Assembly (NCBI GenBank): GCA_050945695.1
Contig: JBMNTK010000193.1
Location: 1 to 7,629 of the forward strand
DNA length: 7,629 nt
Origin: Ch71 sp050945695
Lineage (GTDB): Bacteria; Chloroflexota; Anaerolineae; DRVO01
Direction of reading: 5' to 3'
The notes beneath the pieces are model-generated. The model saw only the letters and a program-made list of their open reading frames with translations, was not told the DNA's origin and searched no databases. This document shows positions 1 to 5,702 of this stretch, one piece after another; positions within the stretch are counted from its first letter, which is position 1, and every line of letters starts with the position of its first letter. A program made the position numbers and the translations under genes.

Positions 1-24
1 GGGGGAACCCAACACCCCGCGGCG

Positions 25-40
25 GGGGGCAGTGGCCCCC
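25..40. other. GC-rich hairpin downstream of cytochrome gene
   Basis: GGGGGC (25-30) pairs with GCCCCC (35-40) around a 4-nt loop, 40 bases beyond the stop of the minus-strand cytochrome gene. No T-run follows on the minus strand, so it is a weak terminator candidate at best. It may simply be another of the GC palindromes common in this window. Nothing else was recognised in bases 1-79. Confidence 0.3.
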
Positions 41-79
41 GCCCGCCGCGCCATCGGTGAGGGCGCTGAGAGCTGATCT

Positions 80-757
80 CTAGGACGGCGACAGACTCGA
101 TACCCAAGCCAGGATGTCGGCCACGTCCTGATCGCTAAGCTGCTCTGGCGGGAAAGCGGGCATGTCGCTCGGCCCTGTGCGGACGGTCTCCAGGACATGC
201 TCAAAGGTGACATCGGCGCCAGCCAGAGCCGGGCCAATGCCTCCACCGGCTTCGGGCCCGTGGCAGCCGCTGCAGTTGGTCTCGAAGAGGACAGCGCCAT
301 GCTCGGGGTCACCCTCTGCCACAGCGGCTGGGGTTCCTTCGGCCGCAGCGGTGGGGGTGGTGTCAGCTTCGGGGGTCTCTGCGGCTTCACCGGTGGGGGT
401 ACCCTCAGCCTCAGCGGTGGGGCTGGCCTCGGCTTCAGGTGTCTCCTCGGCCGCGGCGGTCGGGCTCTCTTCGGCTGCTACCGTCGGGCTAGCCTCAGCC
501 TCAGGCGTCTCCTCAGCCTCTGCTGTCGGAGTCTCCTCGGCGGCTACGGTGGGGCTGGCCTCAGCCTCAGCGGTGGGGGTCTCCTCGGCGGCCGTGGTGG
601 GGCTAGGTTCGGCGGCGGCGGTCGGGGTTGCCTCAGCGGCTGCAGTAGGCGTGGCCTCGCCCAGACCGGGGGTCGGCGAACCGACCGCGGTAGTGCCGCA
701 GCCGACCACCAGCGCGGCAAGGAACAGCACTAGAACGGGGATGGTAAACTTAGACAT
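80..757 (-). CDS. Mono-haem cytochrome c lipoprotein with Pro/Thr/Glu repeat tether
   Basis: This 225-residue protein is a predicted periplasmic or extracytoplasmic electron carrier anchored to the membrane by lipid. Residues 1-20 form a lipoprotein signal peptide: K3, a hydrophobic core, and the lipobox LVVGC with C20 as the lipidation site. Residues 35-148 are a low-complexity tether made of twelve 8-residue units (such as ETPTAEAE, ASPTVAAE) and three 6-residue units (ETPEAE/ETPEAD), strongly acidic. Residues 149-225 form a small class I cytochrome c domain with one haem motif CSGCH (C162, C165, H166) and M199 in DMPAF as the probable sixth ligand; the end DVADILAWVSSL is the usual C-terminal helix. 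The ATG at 757 has GGAGG at 767-771 with 9 nt spacing. A monocistronic unit is likely, with its own promoter upstream. The redox partner cannot be told from the sequence. Confidence 0.93.
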   Translation of the reverse strand: MSKFTIPVLVLFLAALVVGCGTTAVGSPTPGLGEATPTAAAEATPTAAAEPSPTTAAEETPTAEAEASPTVAAEETPTAEAEETPEAEASPTVAAEESPTAAAEETPEAEASPTAEAEGTPTGEAAETPEADTTPTAAAEGTPAAVAEGDPEHGAVLFETNCSGCHGPEAGGGIGPALAGADVTFEHVLETVRTGPSDMPAFPPEQLSDQDVADILAWVSSLSPS

Positions 758-837
758 ACAACAGTACCTCCATCAATATTGGCTCACAGAGTGATAAGCA
801 GCGCAATGCAAGATAACGATCAGTGACCACGGCCCAT

Positions 838-866
838 AGAATGTCAGGTCGCCTGATGTTTGTCAA
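838..866 (-). promoter_or_regulatory. Sigma-70-type promoter for cytochrome gene
   Basis: On the minus strand a perfect -35 TTGACA (866-861) is followed after exactly 17 nt by CATTCT (843-838), which keeps the A2, T3 and T6 positions of TATAAT. Transcription would begin near 831, giving a leader of about 74 nt before the ATG at 757. The -35 and spacing are strong and the -10 is mediocre, which would suit a regulated promoter. Confidence 0.55.
844..856. promoter_or_regulatory. Palindrome in promoter spacer, possible operator
   Basis: TCAGG-TCG-CCTGA is a perfect 5-bp dyad with a 3-bp centre, lying wholly inside the 17-bp spacer between -35 and -10 of the cytochrome promoter. The position suits a repressor site, but a dyad this short can arise by chance. 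Confidence 0.3.
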
Positions 867-923
867 GCCCCCTGCCCGGCGCTCTCGGCGGCAGAGCCAG
901 GTTTTGGTAGGATGGGGAGAGAA

Positions 924-961
924 CCTCACCCCCTTCCCCTCTCCTGAGCGGGGGGGTGAGG
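924..961. repeat. Palindromic intergenic repeat (CCTCACCCCC...GGGGGTGAGG)
   Basis: CCTCACCCCC (924-933) is exactly complementary to GGGGGTGAGG (952-961) around an 18-nt loop. Elements of the form CCTCACCCC...GGGGTGAGG are, as I recall, common dispersed palindromes in bacterial genomes including Chloroflexota. It lies between two divergent genes. With no T-run after it, it is unlikely to be a terminator. Confidence 0.6.
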
Positions 962-1014
962 GGTTAGGTTAGCACTCCCAACCGGGACGTGAGGTCCTGC
1001 TCTGGAGGTGATCG

Positions 1015-1524
1015 GTGCGGTTGCGAACAGTGCCTGTGCTAGCGGCGGTAGCTCTGCTGGTCGGCTGTGGTCCGCTCGGGCCGGCGATGTCGCCCACGCC
1101 TACGGCGGCTCGCGCGACCCAGCTTCCCACGCCCGGGGCCTCGCCTATGCCCACACCTCCGGTAGTGGTGCGGGGACTGGACCTTGTCCCGGCCGAGGCG
1201 GTGGGCCCGGTGCTGGCAGCGGTGGCGGACTTGGCGGAAGGACAGGAGTTGCCGCCGGACGCCGAGGTAACCGTCACGGAGGTCCGGGAGGTGGAGTGGC
1301 CGGATGCCAGCCTGGGCTGCCCGCAACCGGGCATGGTGTACGCCCAGGTGATCACCCCGGGCTACGTGGTCGTGCTGGAGGTGGAAGGGCAGGAGTACGA
1401 ATACCACACCGACAGCGCCCAAAGAGCGGTGCTCTGCCTGGGGCAACCGGAGAGGCCCACGGTTGAGGCTGGGTCGGCCACCCCGCCCAGCGGGGGCGCT
1501 ACCACGGAGCCGAGCCGAGGTTAG
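1015..1524 (+). CDS. Small lipoprotein with WPD-SLGCPQPG domain
   Basis: This is a predicted 169-residue lipoprotein. Residues 1-18 carry a basic N-terminus (R2, R4), a hydrophobic core and the lipobox LVGC with C18 lipidated. A Pro/Thr-rich tether follows (about 19-50), then a compact domain (about 54-143) containing VEWPDASLGCPQPG and the strand-rich stretch TPGYVVVLEVEGQEYEYHTD. C102 and C141 are the only other cysteines and may pair. I recognise this WPD-SLGCPQPG core from uncharacterised lipoproteins of Chloroflexota and some other phyla, but no function is established that I know of. The tail (about 144-169) is again low complexity. The GTG start is chosen because GGAGG (1004-1008) lies 6 nt upstream and the lipoprotein signal begins at once. 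It is divergent from the cytochrome gene. Confidence 0.85.
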   Translation: MRLRTVPVLAAVALLVGCGPLGPAMSPTPTAARATQLPTPGASPMPTPPVVVRGLDLVPAEAVGPVLAAVADLAEGQELPPDAEVTVTEVREVEWPDASLGCPQPGMVYAQVITPGYVVVLEVEGQEYEYHTDSAQRAVLCLGQPERPTVEAGSATPPSGGATTEPSRG

Positions 1525-1587
1525 CTCGGGCTAGGAGCGGGGAGTCCTGGAGGACCTGAGGCGTGAAGCGTGACACGTGAGGGGTTC

Positions 1588-1720
1588 GCCATCCCGAGGG
1601 GCCCCCCTGTCATCGCAAGGCGCCCGCTCGTCACCCCGAGACACCCACCCTGTGATCCCGAAACACCCACTCCGTCGTCCCAAGGCACCCACTCTGTCAT
1701 CCCGAGCGAAGCGAGGGATC
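1588..1720 (+). repeat. Degenerate 21-22-bp tandem repeat ending in a GAGCGAAGCGAGGGATC palindrome
   Basis: A CATCCCGAG-like core recurs six times, at 1590, 1611, 1632, 1654, 1676 and 1698, with intervals of 21, 21, 22, 22 and 22 bp. Units share a (C)ACCCACTCTGT-like spacer. The last unit runs into CCCGAGCGAAGCGAGGGAT, where ATCCC (1699-1703) pairs with GGGAT (1715-1719). The GTCATCC-GAGCGAAGCGA-GGATCT motif is, from memory, a widely dispersed intergenic repeat in several phyla. Translations across it are therefore spurious. Confidence 0.7.
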
Positions 1721-1804
1721 TACGGCCGGACGTAGCCCCCGAACGAAACTCGGGACTGCCGTGCCTGCGCCGACGCGGCAACTGGTGTGCTCCCCGCCCC
1801 CAGA

Positions 1805-1830
1805 GGGCGGACGGGGTCGTCCGCCCCTAC
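1805..1830. repeat. 26-bp palindromic repeat, copy 1
   Basis: GGGCGGAC (1805-1812) pairs with GTCCGCCC (1817-1824 region) around a short centre. The whole 26-bp stretch is the exact reverse complement of 5885-5910, 4 kb away in another intergenic gap. Two identical copies in one window point to a dispersed repeat family of this genome. Confidence 0.75.
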
Positions 1831-1953
1831 CGGACTGCGGCACGGCAGTTCGTCACGTGTCACGCTTCACGTGTCACCAACAGGCGCGCGCACGCCTCAG
1901 CGATCAGGCAGGTCCGAGGCAGCAGATGCAACCGCCCTCGAATTCCCGAGTAC

Positions 1954-1982
1954 TTGACCGGAGGGTCGGGTCGCGCTAGTGT
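1954..1982 (+). promoter_or_regulatory. Candidate promoter for PA14 gene
   Basis: TTGACC (1954-1959, five of six consensus bases) is followed after exactly 17 bp by TAGTGT (1977-1982), which keeps the TA---T positions of a -10. Transcription would start near 1989, giving a leader of about 87 nt before the GTG at 2076. The -10 is weak, and no operator-like dyad was seen. Confidence 0.4.
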
Positions 1983-2064
1983 GTTAACAGTGGTGTTTGA
2001 TAGCTGTGTGCCGACGCACGCCGGGTCATGCCGACATGACCGGTTCGCCTTTACTGTTGGTAAT

Positions 2065-2069
2065 GGAGG
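2065..2069 (+). promoter_or_regulatory. Ribosome binding site that decides the PA14 gene start
   Basis: GGAGG at 2065-2069 precedes two consecutive in-frame GTG codons. The first (2073) is only 3 nt away, while the second (2076) is 6 nt away and therefore better placed. The difference is one residue before the signal peptide. Confidence 0.7.
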
Positions 2070-2075
2070 TTAGTG

Positions 2076-3698
2076 GTGAAGAGCGCTGCTCGTGTGTTGT
2101 TGCTGTTAGTGCTGGTTCTGACGCCGTGCCTGACGAGCCTGCCCGCATCAGTGCCGGCCTCGGCTCAGGCACTTACCGTGTGGCGGGGTGAGTACTTCCC
2201 CAACCGGGACCTGGCCGGACTCCCCGTCTTCGTCCGCGATGATGCCCAGATCAACTTCGACTTCGGGCTCGGCTCACCGGCGCCGGAGGTCCCGGCCGAC
2301 AACTTCTCCGTGCGCTGGACCAGTGTCCAGATCTTCGGCGCCGCCGTACACCGCTTCACCGTGCAGGCAGACGATGGGGTCCGGCTGTGGATTGACGACC
2401 AACTGGTGATAGACCAGTGGCGGGAGCAGTCGGTCACCAGCTACACGGCCGATCGCTTCATGTCCGCCGGCCAGCATAGGCTGCGTCTGGAGTTCTTCGA
2501 GGCCACCGGCCTCGCCCAGATCCGGCTGACCTGGGAGCTACTGGAGCCGGCGCCCTCATCGCCAGGGGCGTGGCGGGGTGAGTACTTCCCCAACCGCGAC
2601 CTAGCAGGAGCCCCGGTGCTCGTGCGAGATGACGCCCAGATCAACTTCGACTTCGGGTTCGGCTCACCGGGGCCGCAAGTGCCCGCAGACAACTTCTCTG
2701 TGCGCTGGACGAGCACCCAGACCTTCAGTGCCGGCCTACATCGCTTCACCGTGCAGACGGACGATGGAGCCAGGCTGTGGATTGACGACCAACTGGTGAT
2801 AGATCAGTGGCGCATACAGGCACCGACGACCTACGTGGTGGATCGCTTCATGACCGCCGGCCAGCACAACCTGCGCCTGGAGTACTTCGAGGCGACCGAG
2901 CGGGCGGTGATCCAGCTCAGCTGGGAGCTCCTGCAAGCGGGGGCGCCACCGGTGGGGCCATGGCGAGCCGAGTACTTCGCCAACCGTGACCTGGCCGGTA
3001 CCCCCACGGTGGCGCGGGATGAGGCCGAGATCAACCACGACTTCGGCCTGGGCTCTCCGGATCCGCGCATTCCCGCCGACGACTTCTCCGCCCGGTGGAT
3101 GGCTTCGATCCAGCTGATGGCCGGGACCTACCGCTTCACCGCCGAGACCGACGATGGTGTGCGGCTCTACATTGACAACGTCCTGGTGATTGACCAGTGG
3201 CGCGAGCAGGCGCGCACTGCCCATAGCGTGGACGTTGTGCTCGCGGGCGGTACCCACTCGATCCGCATGGAGTACTTCGATCACCTGGGGTTTGCCTTCG
3301 CCCGTCTCAGCTGGGAGCGGATTGACGAGGAGGTGCTGCCGGGCGGCGGCAACATCGTCACCTGCACCACACCTCCGGGAAGGGTGTCCTGGATCAAGGT
3401 CTACCGCCTCCGAAACGGGCAGTGGATGGACATCAATCCGCACGGTTGGGGCCCTGTCAGCGAGTCGGGCTTCCTCAAGATAGACGGGATGCCCGTGGAC
3501 GTGGACCGCTATGGGCTGCAGGGGCACCCTTACCGGGTGGAGCTCTACGTGGACGGTTCACTGGTGTGCGCGACCGGAGACACGGCTCAGGGCCAGCCGA
3601 TGTTCCGGGTGCAGCCGGGGATGGATAACCAGACCCCTTGGGGTTGCCCCGCACCCACCTCGCCGGCCCAGTGCCCGGTGCCCGGGTTCCGGCCCTAA
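2076..3698 (+). CDS. Secreted protein with three tandem PA14-like domains
   Basis: This 540-residue protein is predicted to be exported (positions below count from GTG 2073). A signal peptide covers residues 1-33: K3 and R7, a leucine-rich core, then ASAQA before LTVW for signal peptidase I. C19 is not in a proper lipobox. Three PA14-like domains begin with WR(G/A)EYF at W37, W167 and W297 and end with (T/S)WE at about 155, 285 and 415, an exact 130-residue period. Each holds the family hallmark DDGxRLxIDxxLVIDQW. PA14 domains are beta-barrel modules, often carbohydrate-binding; the paired Asp resembles the calcium/sugar site of yeast adhesins, but ligand binding here is inference. Residues 421-541 form an unrecognised domain with four cysteines (C431, C499, C525, C534) and a Pro-rich end. 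No catalytic domain or membrane anchor is visible. A terminator follows directly, so the gene is probably monocistronic. Confidence 0.9.
   Translation: MKSAARVLLLLVLVLTPCLTSLPASVPASAQALTVWRGEYFPNRDLAGLPVFVRDDAQINFDFGLGSPAPEVPADNFSVRWTSVQIFGAAVHRFTVQADDGVRLWIDDQLVIDQWREQSVTSYTADRFMSAGQHRLRLEFFEATGLAQIRLTWELLEPAPSSPGAWRGEYFPNRDLAGAPVLVRDDAQINFDFGFGSPGPQVPADNFSVRWTSTQTFSAGLHRFTVQTDDGARLWIDDQLVIDQWRIQAPTTYVVDRFMTAGQHNLRLEYFEATERAVIQLSWELLQAGAPPVGPWRAEYFANRDLAGTPTVARDEAEINHDFGLGSPDPRIPADDFSARWMASIQLMAGTYRFTAETDDGVRLYIDNVLVIDQWREQARTAHSVDVVLAGGTHSIRMEYFDHLGFAFARLSWERIDEEVLPGGGNIVTCTTPPGRVSWIKVYRLRNGQWMDINPHGWGPVSESGFLKIDGMPVDVDRYGLQGHPYRVELYVDGSLVCATGDTAQGQPMFRVQPGMDNQTPWGCPAPTSPAQCPVPGFRP
2181..3317 (+). 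repeat. Three in-frame 390-bp coding repeats (PA14 units)
   Basis: Units start at 2181, 2571 and 2961, with no insertion or deletion between them. Units 1 and 2 agree at about 93 of 119 residues by my count and share long identical DNA runs, such as ctgtggattgacgaccaact followed by the same next bases. Unit 3 is clearly more diverged. This fits an older duplication followed by a recent duplication, or by gene conversion, of units 1 and 2. Confidence 0.85.
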
Positions 3699-3705
3699 CG
3701 GGTAA

Positions 3706-3756
3706 GGGCGCAGCGCGCCTTCTCGGCCCCTCTCGTTCCCACGGGAGGGGCCTTTT
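3706..3756 (+). terminator. Intrinsic terminator after PA14 gene
   Basis: GGCCCCTC (3725-3732) pairs perfectly with GAGGGGCC (3745-3752) and is followed at once by TTTT (3753-3756), 27 nt past the TAA. A second small hairpin, GGCGC-AGC-GCGCC (3707-3719), precedes it. The T-run exists only on the plus strand, so this stops the PA14 transcript and not the converging ABC-F one. No U-rich terminator was found for ABC-F. Confidence 0.8.
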
Positions 3757-3793
3757 CGTCGCTGCCGGGGTTAGGCTTCGGCCGCTCCGCCCG

Positions 3794-5476
3794 TCAACGG
3801 GCATCCTCGGGCCCGGTTGCGGTGGCCTGGGTTACCTTGAGCCGGCCTTCCCTGAGTTCCCACACCTGTGTGGCCACCCGGCGCACGAACGTCCGGTCGT
3901 GGACGACGGCCAGTATGGTGCCCCCAAACTGAAGCAATGCCTCCTCGAAGCGCTCCCGCCCGGCGATGTCCAGGTGATTGATGGGCTCGTCGAGGAGCAG
4001 GAAGTTGCAGCCCTGGGCCACCAAGAGCGCCAGCATGAGCCGGGTCCGTTCGCCGAAGCTGAGGCTGCCGACGGGCACGAAGGCATCGTCGCCGGCAAAG
4101 AGGAAGCGGTGCAGGAAAGCCCGCACTTGGGTCTGATCGCTGCTGCCGGAAGCCTCTCGGATAACGTCGAAGGGGGTGCTCTCCAGGTCCAGGATCTCCT
4201 GCTCCTGGGCCAGGTACCCCAGGCGGATGTTAGCCCCTATGGTGATGCTGCCCGAGTCGGGCTGCAGCTCGCCGGCGATTAGGCGCAGGAGCGTGGTCTT
4301 CCCCGAGCCGTTGGGCCCCAGAAGAACAGCTCGCTCTCCGTGCATGAGGATGGCGCCCACGCCCCGAAGTAGGTGCTTGGAGCCAAACGATAGCCTCACG
4401 TCCTCCAGCCGCAGCACCTCCCGGGCACCGCTCCCATCGGAAGCTAGGTCCAGCTTGAGCCCCCACTGCTGCTGGGGCTTCTCCACCCGTTCCTCGGTGA
4501 GCAGGCGCTCGATGCGTCGCTCCAGGACCTTGGCTCGGGCCATGGTGCCTGAGGTCTGGTCGGAGAAGAAGCCTCGAGCGAACTTGTCGCCGTCATTGGC
4601 CTTGCCCCCGCGCCGCATGACCGCCTGGCCGCGCACCCGGCGCACGGCTGCCCGCAGCCGGGCAACCTCCTCTTGCTGGGCATGGTAAGCCTGCCAATGC
4701 TGCTCGATCTCCCGTTCCCGGGCCTGAACGTACTCGGAGTACCCGCCGGCGTAGGCGGTCAGCGTATGGTCGGTCGGGTCCAGGGCCAGGGTGCGGGTGG
4801 TGGTGGCGTCCAGGAAGGTGCGGTCATGGGAGACGATGAGGGCCGCTCCCTCGTAGTCCTGCAGCCATCGCTCCAACCAGTTCAGGGCATCAATGTCCAG
4901 GTGGTTGGTGGGCTCATCCAGGAGCAAGAGGGAGGGCCGAGTGGCCAGGAGGCCCGCCAGCCCCAGGCGGGTCTTCTGGCCGCCGCTCAGCCGGGCCACC
5001 GGCAGGTCGGGTGGCAGGTCGGCTAGGTCGAGGCCGGCCAAGGCGGCCTCTAGCCGAGCCTGGAGCTCATAGCCACCGGCCGCCTCGAAACGTTCTTGGG
5101 CCTGGGCGTACTCCTCGGTCAGACGTAGCACTGCTTCCGGGTCGGTGGTGATGGCCATGGTATCGGCCAGCTGCGCCATGCGTTCCTGGGCCAATCCGTG
5201 GTCTCCGGTGGCCCGTTGCAGTGCCTGGCGGATGGTATCGTCGGGCTCGAAGTTCAGGGCCTGACGCAGGTAGCCGAGAGCCGAGGACGGCGGGTTCAGC
5301 CGCACGCTGCCCTTATCGGGCCGCTCCAGCCCGGCGATGATGCGCAGCAGGGTCGTCTTGCCAACCCCGTTGGGGCCCACTAACCCGGCGCGCTCCCCTG
5401 GGCTGAGGGTGAATGAGACATCTGAGAGCACGGGCTGGGCGCCGTAGCTCTTCGAGACTCCTGAAACCTGTAGCAT
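3794..5476 (-). CDS. ABC-F family ATPase (ribosome-associated, possibly antibiotic-resistance type)
   Basis: This 560-residue soluble protein has two ATP-binding cassettes and no membrane domain. Cassette 1 has Walker A GPNGVGKTT (34-42), signature LSGGQ (163-167), Walker B with DEPTNHLD (E188) and switch H217. Cassette 2 has GPNGSGKTT (387-395), LSFGE (472-476), DEPINHLD (E497) and H526. Between them (about 243-350) is a charged helical linker with the loop MRRGGKANDGDKFARGFF; in ABC-F proteins this element enters the ribosomal E site and contacts P-site tRNA. Both catalytic glutamates are intact; the PINHLD variant in cassette 2 is mild. ABC-F members either tune translation (EttA, Uup, YdiF types) or protect ribosomes from peptidyl-transferase antibiotics (Vga, Lsa, VmlR, Msr types). 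Sequence alone does not decide, but the attenuator-like leader favours the second. The ATG at 5476 is preferred over a GTG at 5488, which lies inside the Shine-Dalgarno. Confidence 0.95.
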   Translation of the reverse strand: MLQVSGVSKSYGAQPVLSDVSFTLSPGERAGLVGPNGVGKTTLLRIIAGLERPDKGSVRLNPPSSALGYLRQALNFEPDDTIRQALQRATGDHGLAQERMAQLADTMAITTDPEAVLRLTEEYAQAQERFEAAGGYELQARLEAALAGLDLADLPPDLPVARLSGGQKTRLGLAGLLATRPSLLLLDEPTNHLDIDALNWLERWLQDYEGAALIVSHDRTFLDATTTRTLALDPTDHTLTAYAGGYSEYVQAREREIEQHWQAYHAQQEEVARLRAAVRRVRGQAVMRRGGKANDGDKFARGFFSDQTSGTMARAKVLERRIERLLTEERVEKPQQQWGLKLDLASDGSGAREVLRLEDVRLSFGSKHLLRGVGAILMHGERAVLLGPNGSGKTTLLRLIAGELQPDSGSITIGANIRLGYLAQEQEILDLESTPFDVIREASGSSDQTQVRAFLHRFLFAGDDAFVPVGSLSFGERTRLMLALLVAQGCNFLLLDEPINHLDIAGRERFEEALLQFGGTILAVVHDRTFVRRVATQVWELREGRLKVTQATATGPEDAR

Positions 5477-5481
5477 GCACT

Positions 5482-5486
5482 CCTCC
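5482..5486 (-). promoter_or_regulatory. Ribosome binding site that decides the ABC-F start
   Basis: On the minus strand GGAGG (5486-5482) lies 5 nt before ATG 5476. The in-frame GTG at 5488 would have its second codon in this GGAGG and no good site of its own. The protein from 5476 (MLQVSGVSKSYG) has the usual ABC-F N-terminus. A small hairpin, GCGG-CCCG-CCGC (5490-5501), sits just upstream of the site. Confidence 0.8.
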
Positions 5487-5502
5487 ACAGCGGCCCGCCG
5501 CC

Positions 5503-5531
5503 AAACAAAAAGACCGCGACATCAGCCGCGG
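5503..5531 (-). terminator. Intrinsic terminator in ABC-F leader (candidate attenuator)
   Basis: As minus-strand RNA, CCGCGGC (5531-5525) pairs with GUCGCGG (5520-5514) as seven base pairs, one of them G-U, closing a UGAU loop. UCUUUUUGUUU follows (5513-5503). The U-tract ends 27 nt before the ABC-F ATG, with the Shine-Dalgarno in between. There is no room for a promoter between terminator and gene, so ABC-F transcripts must read through it. That argues for an attenuator rather than the end of another gene. Confidence 0.75.
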
Positions 5532-5646
5532 CTTGCAGGTACTGGGCAGGAATGCAGTTGTGGTTCACAGGCAGAGCCGCGGCGACAGTGCGCCCCACGG
5601 CTCAGACGGCGGGCAGAGAGCGAAAACGTTGAGTCGGGGAACGCAC

Positions 5647-5676
5647 TCAGTTTATGCGCACTGCTCTGCCGGCCAC
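5647..5676 (-). CDS. Leader peptide MAGRAVRIN upstream of ABC-F gene
   Basis: This nine-codon ORF starts with GTG (5676) and ends with TGA (5649-5647). Its Shine-Dalgarno GGAGG (5686-5682) with 5 nt spacing is the same quality as that of the ABC-F gene itself, unusual for a chance ORF this short. It begins about 20 nt after the predicted transcription start. Codons 3-7 (GGC AGA GCA GTG CGC) are exactly the strand that pairs with the region around the antiterminator. The peptide has R4 and R7 but not the strict Arg-x-Arg arrest motif of macrolide leaders, so the inducing drug cannot be predicted. An alternative ORF from ATG 5714 (20 codons) lacks a Shine-Dalgarno and starts upstream of the predicted transcript. 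Confidence 0.5.
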   Translation of the reverse strand: MAGRAVRIN

Positions 5677-5702
5677 AGGAACCTCCAGGTGATGCTGGCC
5701 TT

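Larger units (their letters stand above)
1562..1871. repeat. 19-bp perfect inverted repeat enclosing an intergenic repeat mosaic
   Basis: cgtgaagcgtgacacgtga (1562-1580) recurs as its exact reverse complement at 1853-1871. The right arm also belongs to a short direct repeat: TCACGTGTCAC occurs at 1853-1863 and again at 1867-1877. The enclosed 272 bp hold the 21-22-bp tandem repeat and a 26-bp palindromic element, with no credible gene. No target-site duplication is visible outside the arms (left ...acctgagg, right tgtcacca...), so a transposon-like origin is unsupported. The rest of the gap (1872-1953) shows nothing I can name. Confidence 0.7.
5477..5696 (-). promoter_or_regulatory. ABC-F leader RNA with mutually exclusive hairpins
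   Basis: Three pairings can be read in the leader from 5696 down to 5477. (1) Terminator: 5525-5531 with 5514-5520. (2) Antiterminator: 5575-5583 with 5525-5533, 9 bp (GCCGCGGCU with AGCCGCGGC), which takes the terminator's 5' arm. (3) Protector: 5656-5670, inside the leader ORF, pairs over 15 bp with 5586-5593 plus 5570-5576, leaving the 9-nt antiterminator core (5577-5585) as a bulge. Known leaders of this kind work as follows: a drug-stalled ribosome masks the ORF strand, breaks pairing 3, allows pairing 2 and lets transcription proceed. The pairings are seen; the switching is inferred. There is a further small dyad, TGAGT/ACTCA, at 5645-5649 and 5630-5634. Confidence 0.6.

Noticed and set aside
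162..794. Plus-strand ORF of 210 codons, Ala/Ser/Val/Gly-rich
   Set aside because: It is the mirror of the repetitive tether of the minus-strand cytochrome gene; the cytochrome has a lipobox, haem motif, Shine-Dalgarno and promoter, whereas this frame has only low-complexity sequence.
1588..1720. Possible CRISPR array
   Set aside because: The 21-22-bp period is too short for repeat plus spacer, all of each unit is repeated rather than alternating with unique spacers, and there are no cas genes.
1570..2073. Plus-strand ORF of 167 codons in the gap before the PA14 gene
   Set aside because: It translates across the tandem repeat, the palindrome and the inverted repeat arm; no Shine-Dalgarno or domain. 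Spurious translations of such repeats are common in annotations.
2736..3527. Minus-strand ORF of 263 codons within the PA14 gene
   Set aside because: It is a shadow of the PA14 repeats, with the same 390-bp periodicity and no start signal or recognisable domain.
2076..3698. PA14 protein as a toxin component
   Set aside because: PA14 takes its name from anthrax protective antigen, but no pore-forming, receptor-binding or enzymatic toxin domain is present; a binding or surface role is the safer reading.
3789..3802. Hairpin GCCCG-tcaa-CGGGC at the ABC-F stop as its terminator
   Set aside because: The stem is short and no U-run follows on the minus strand.
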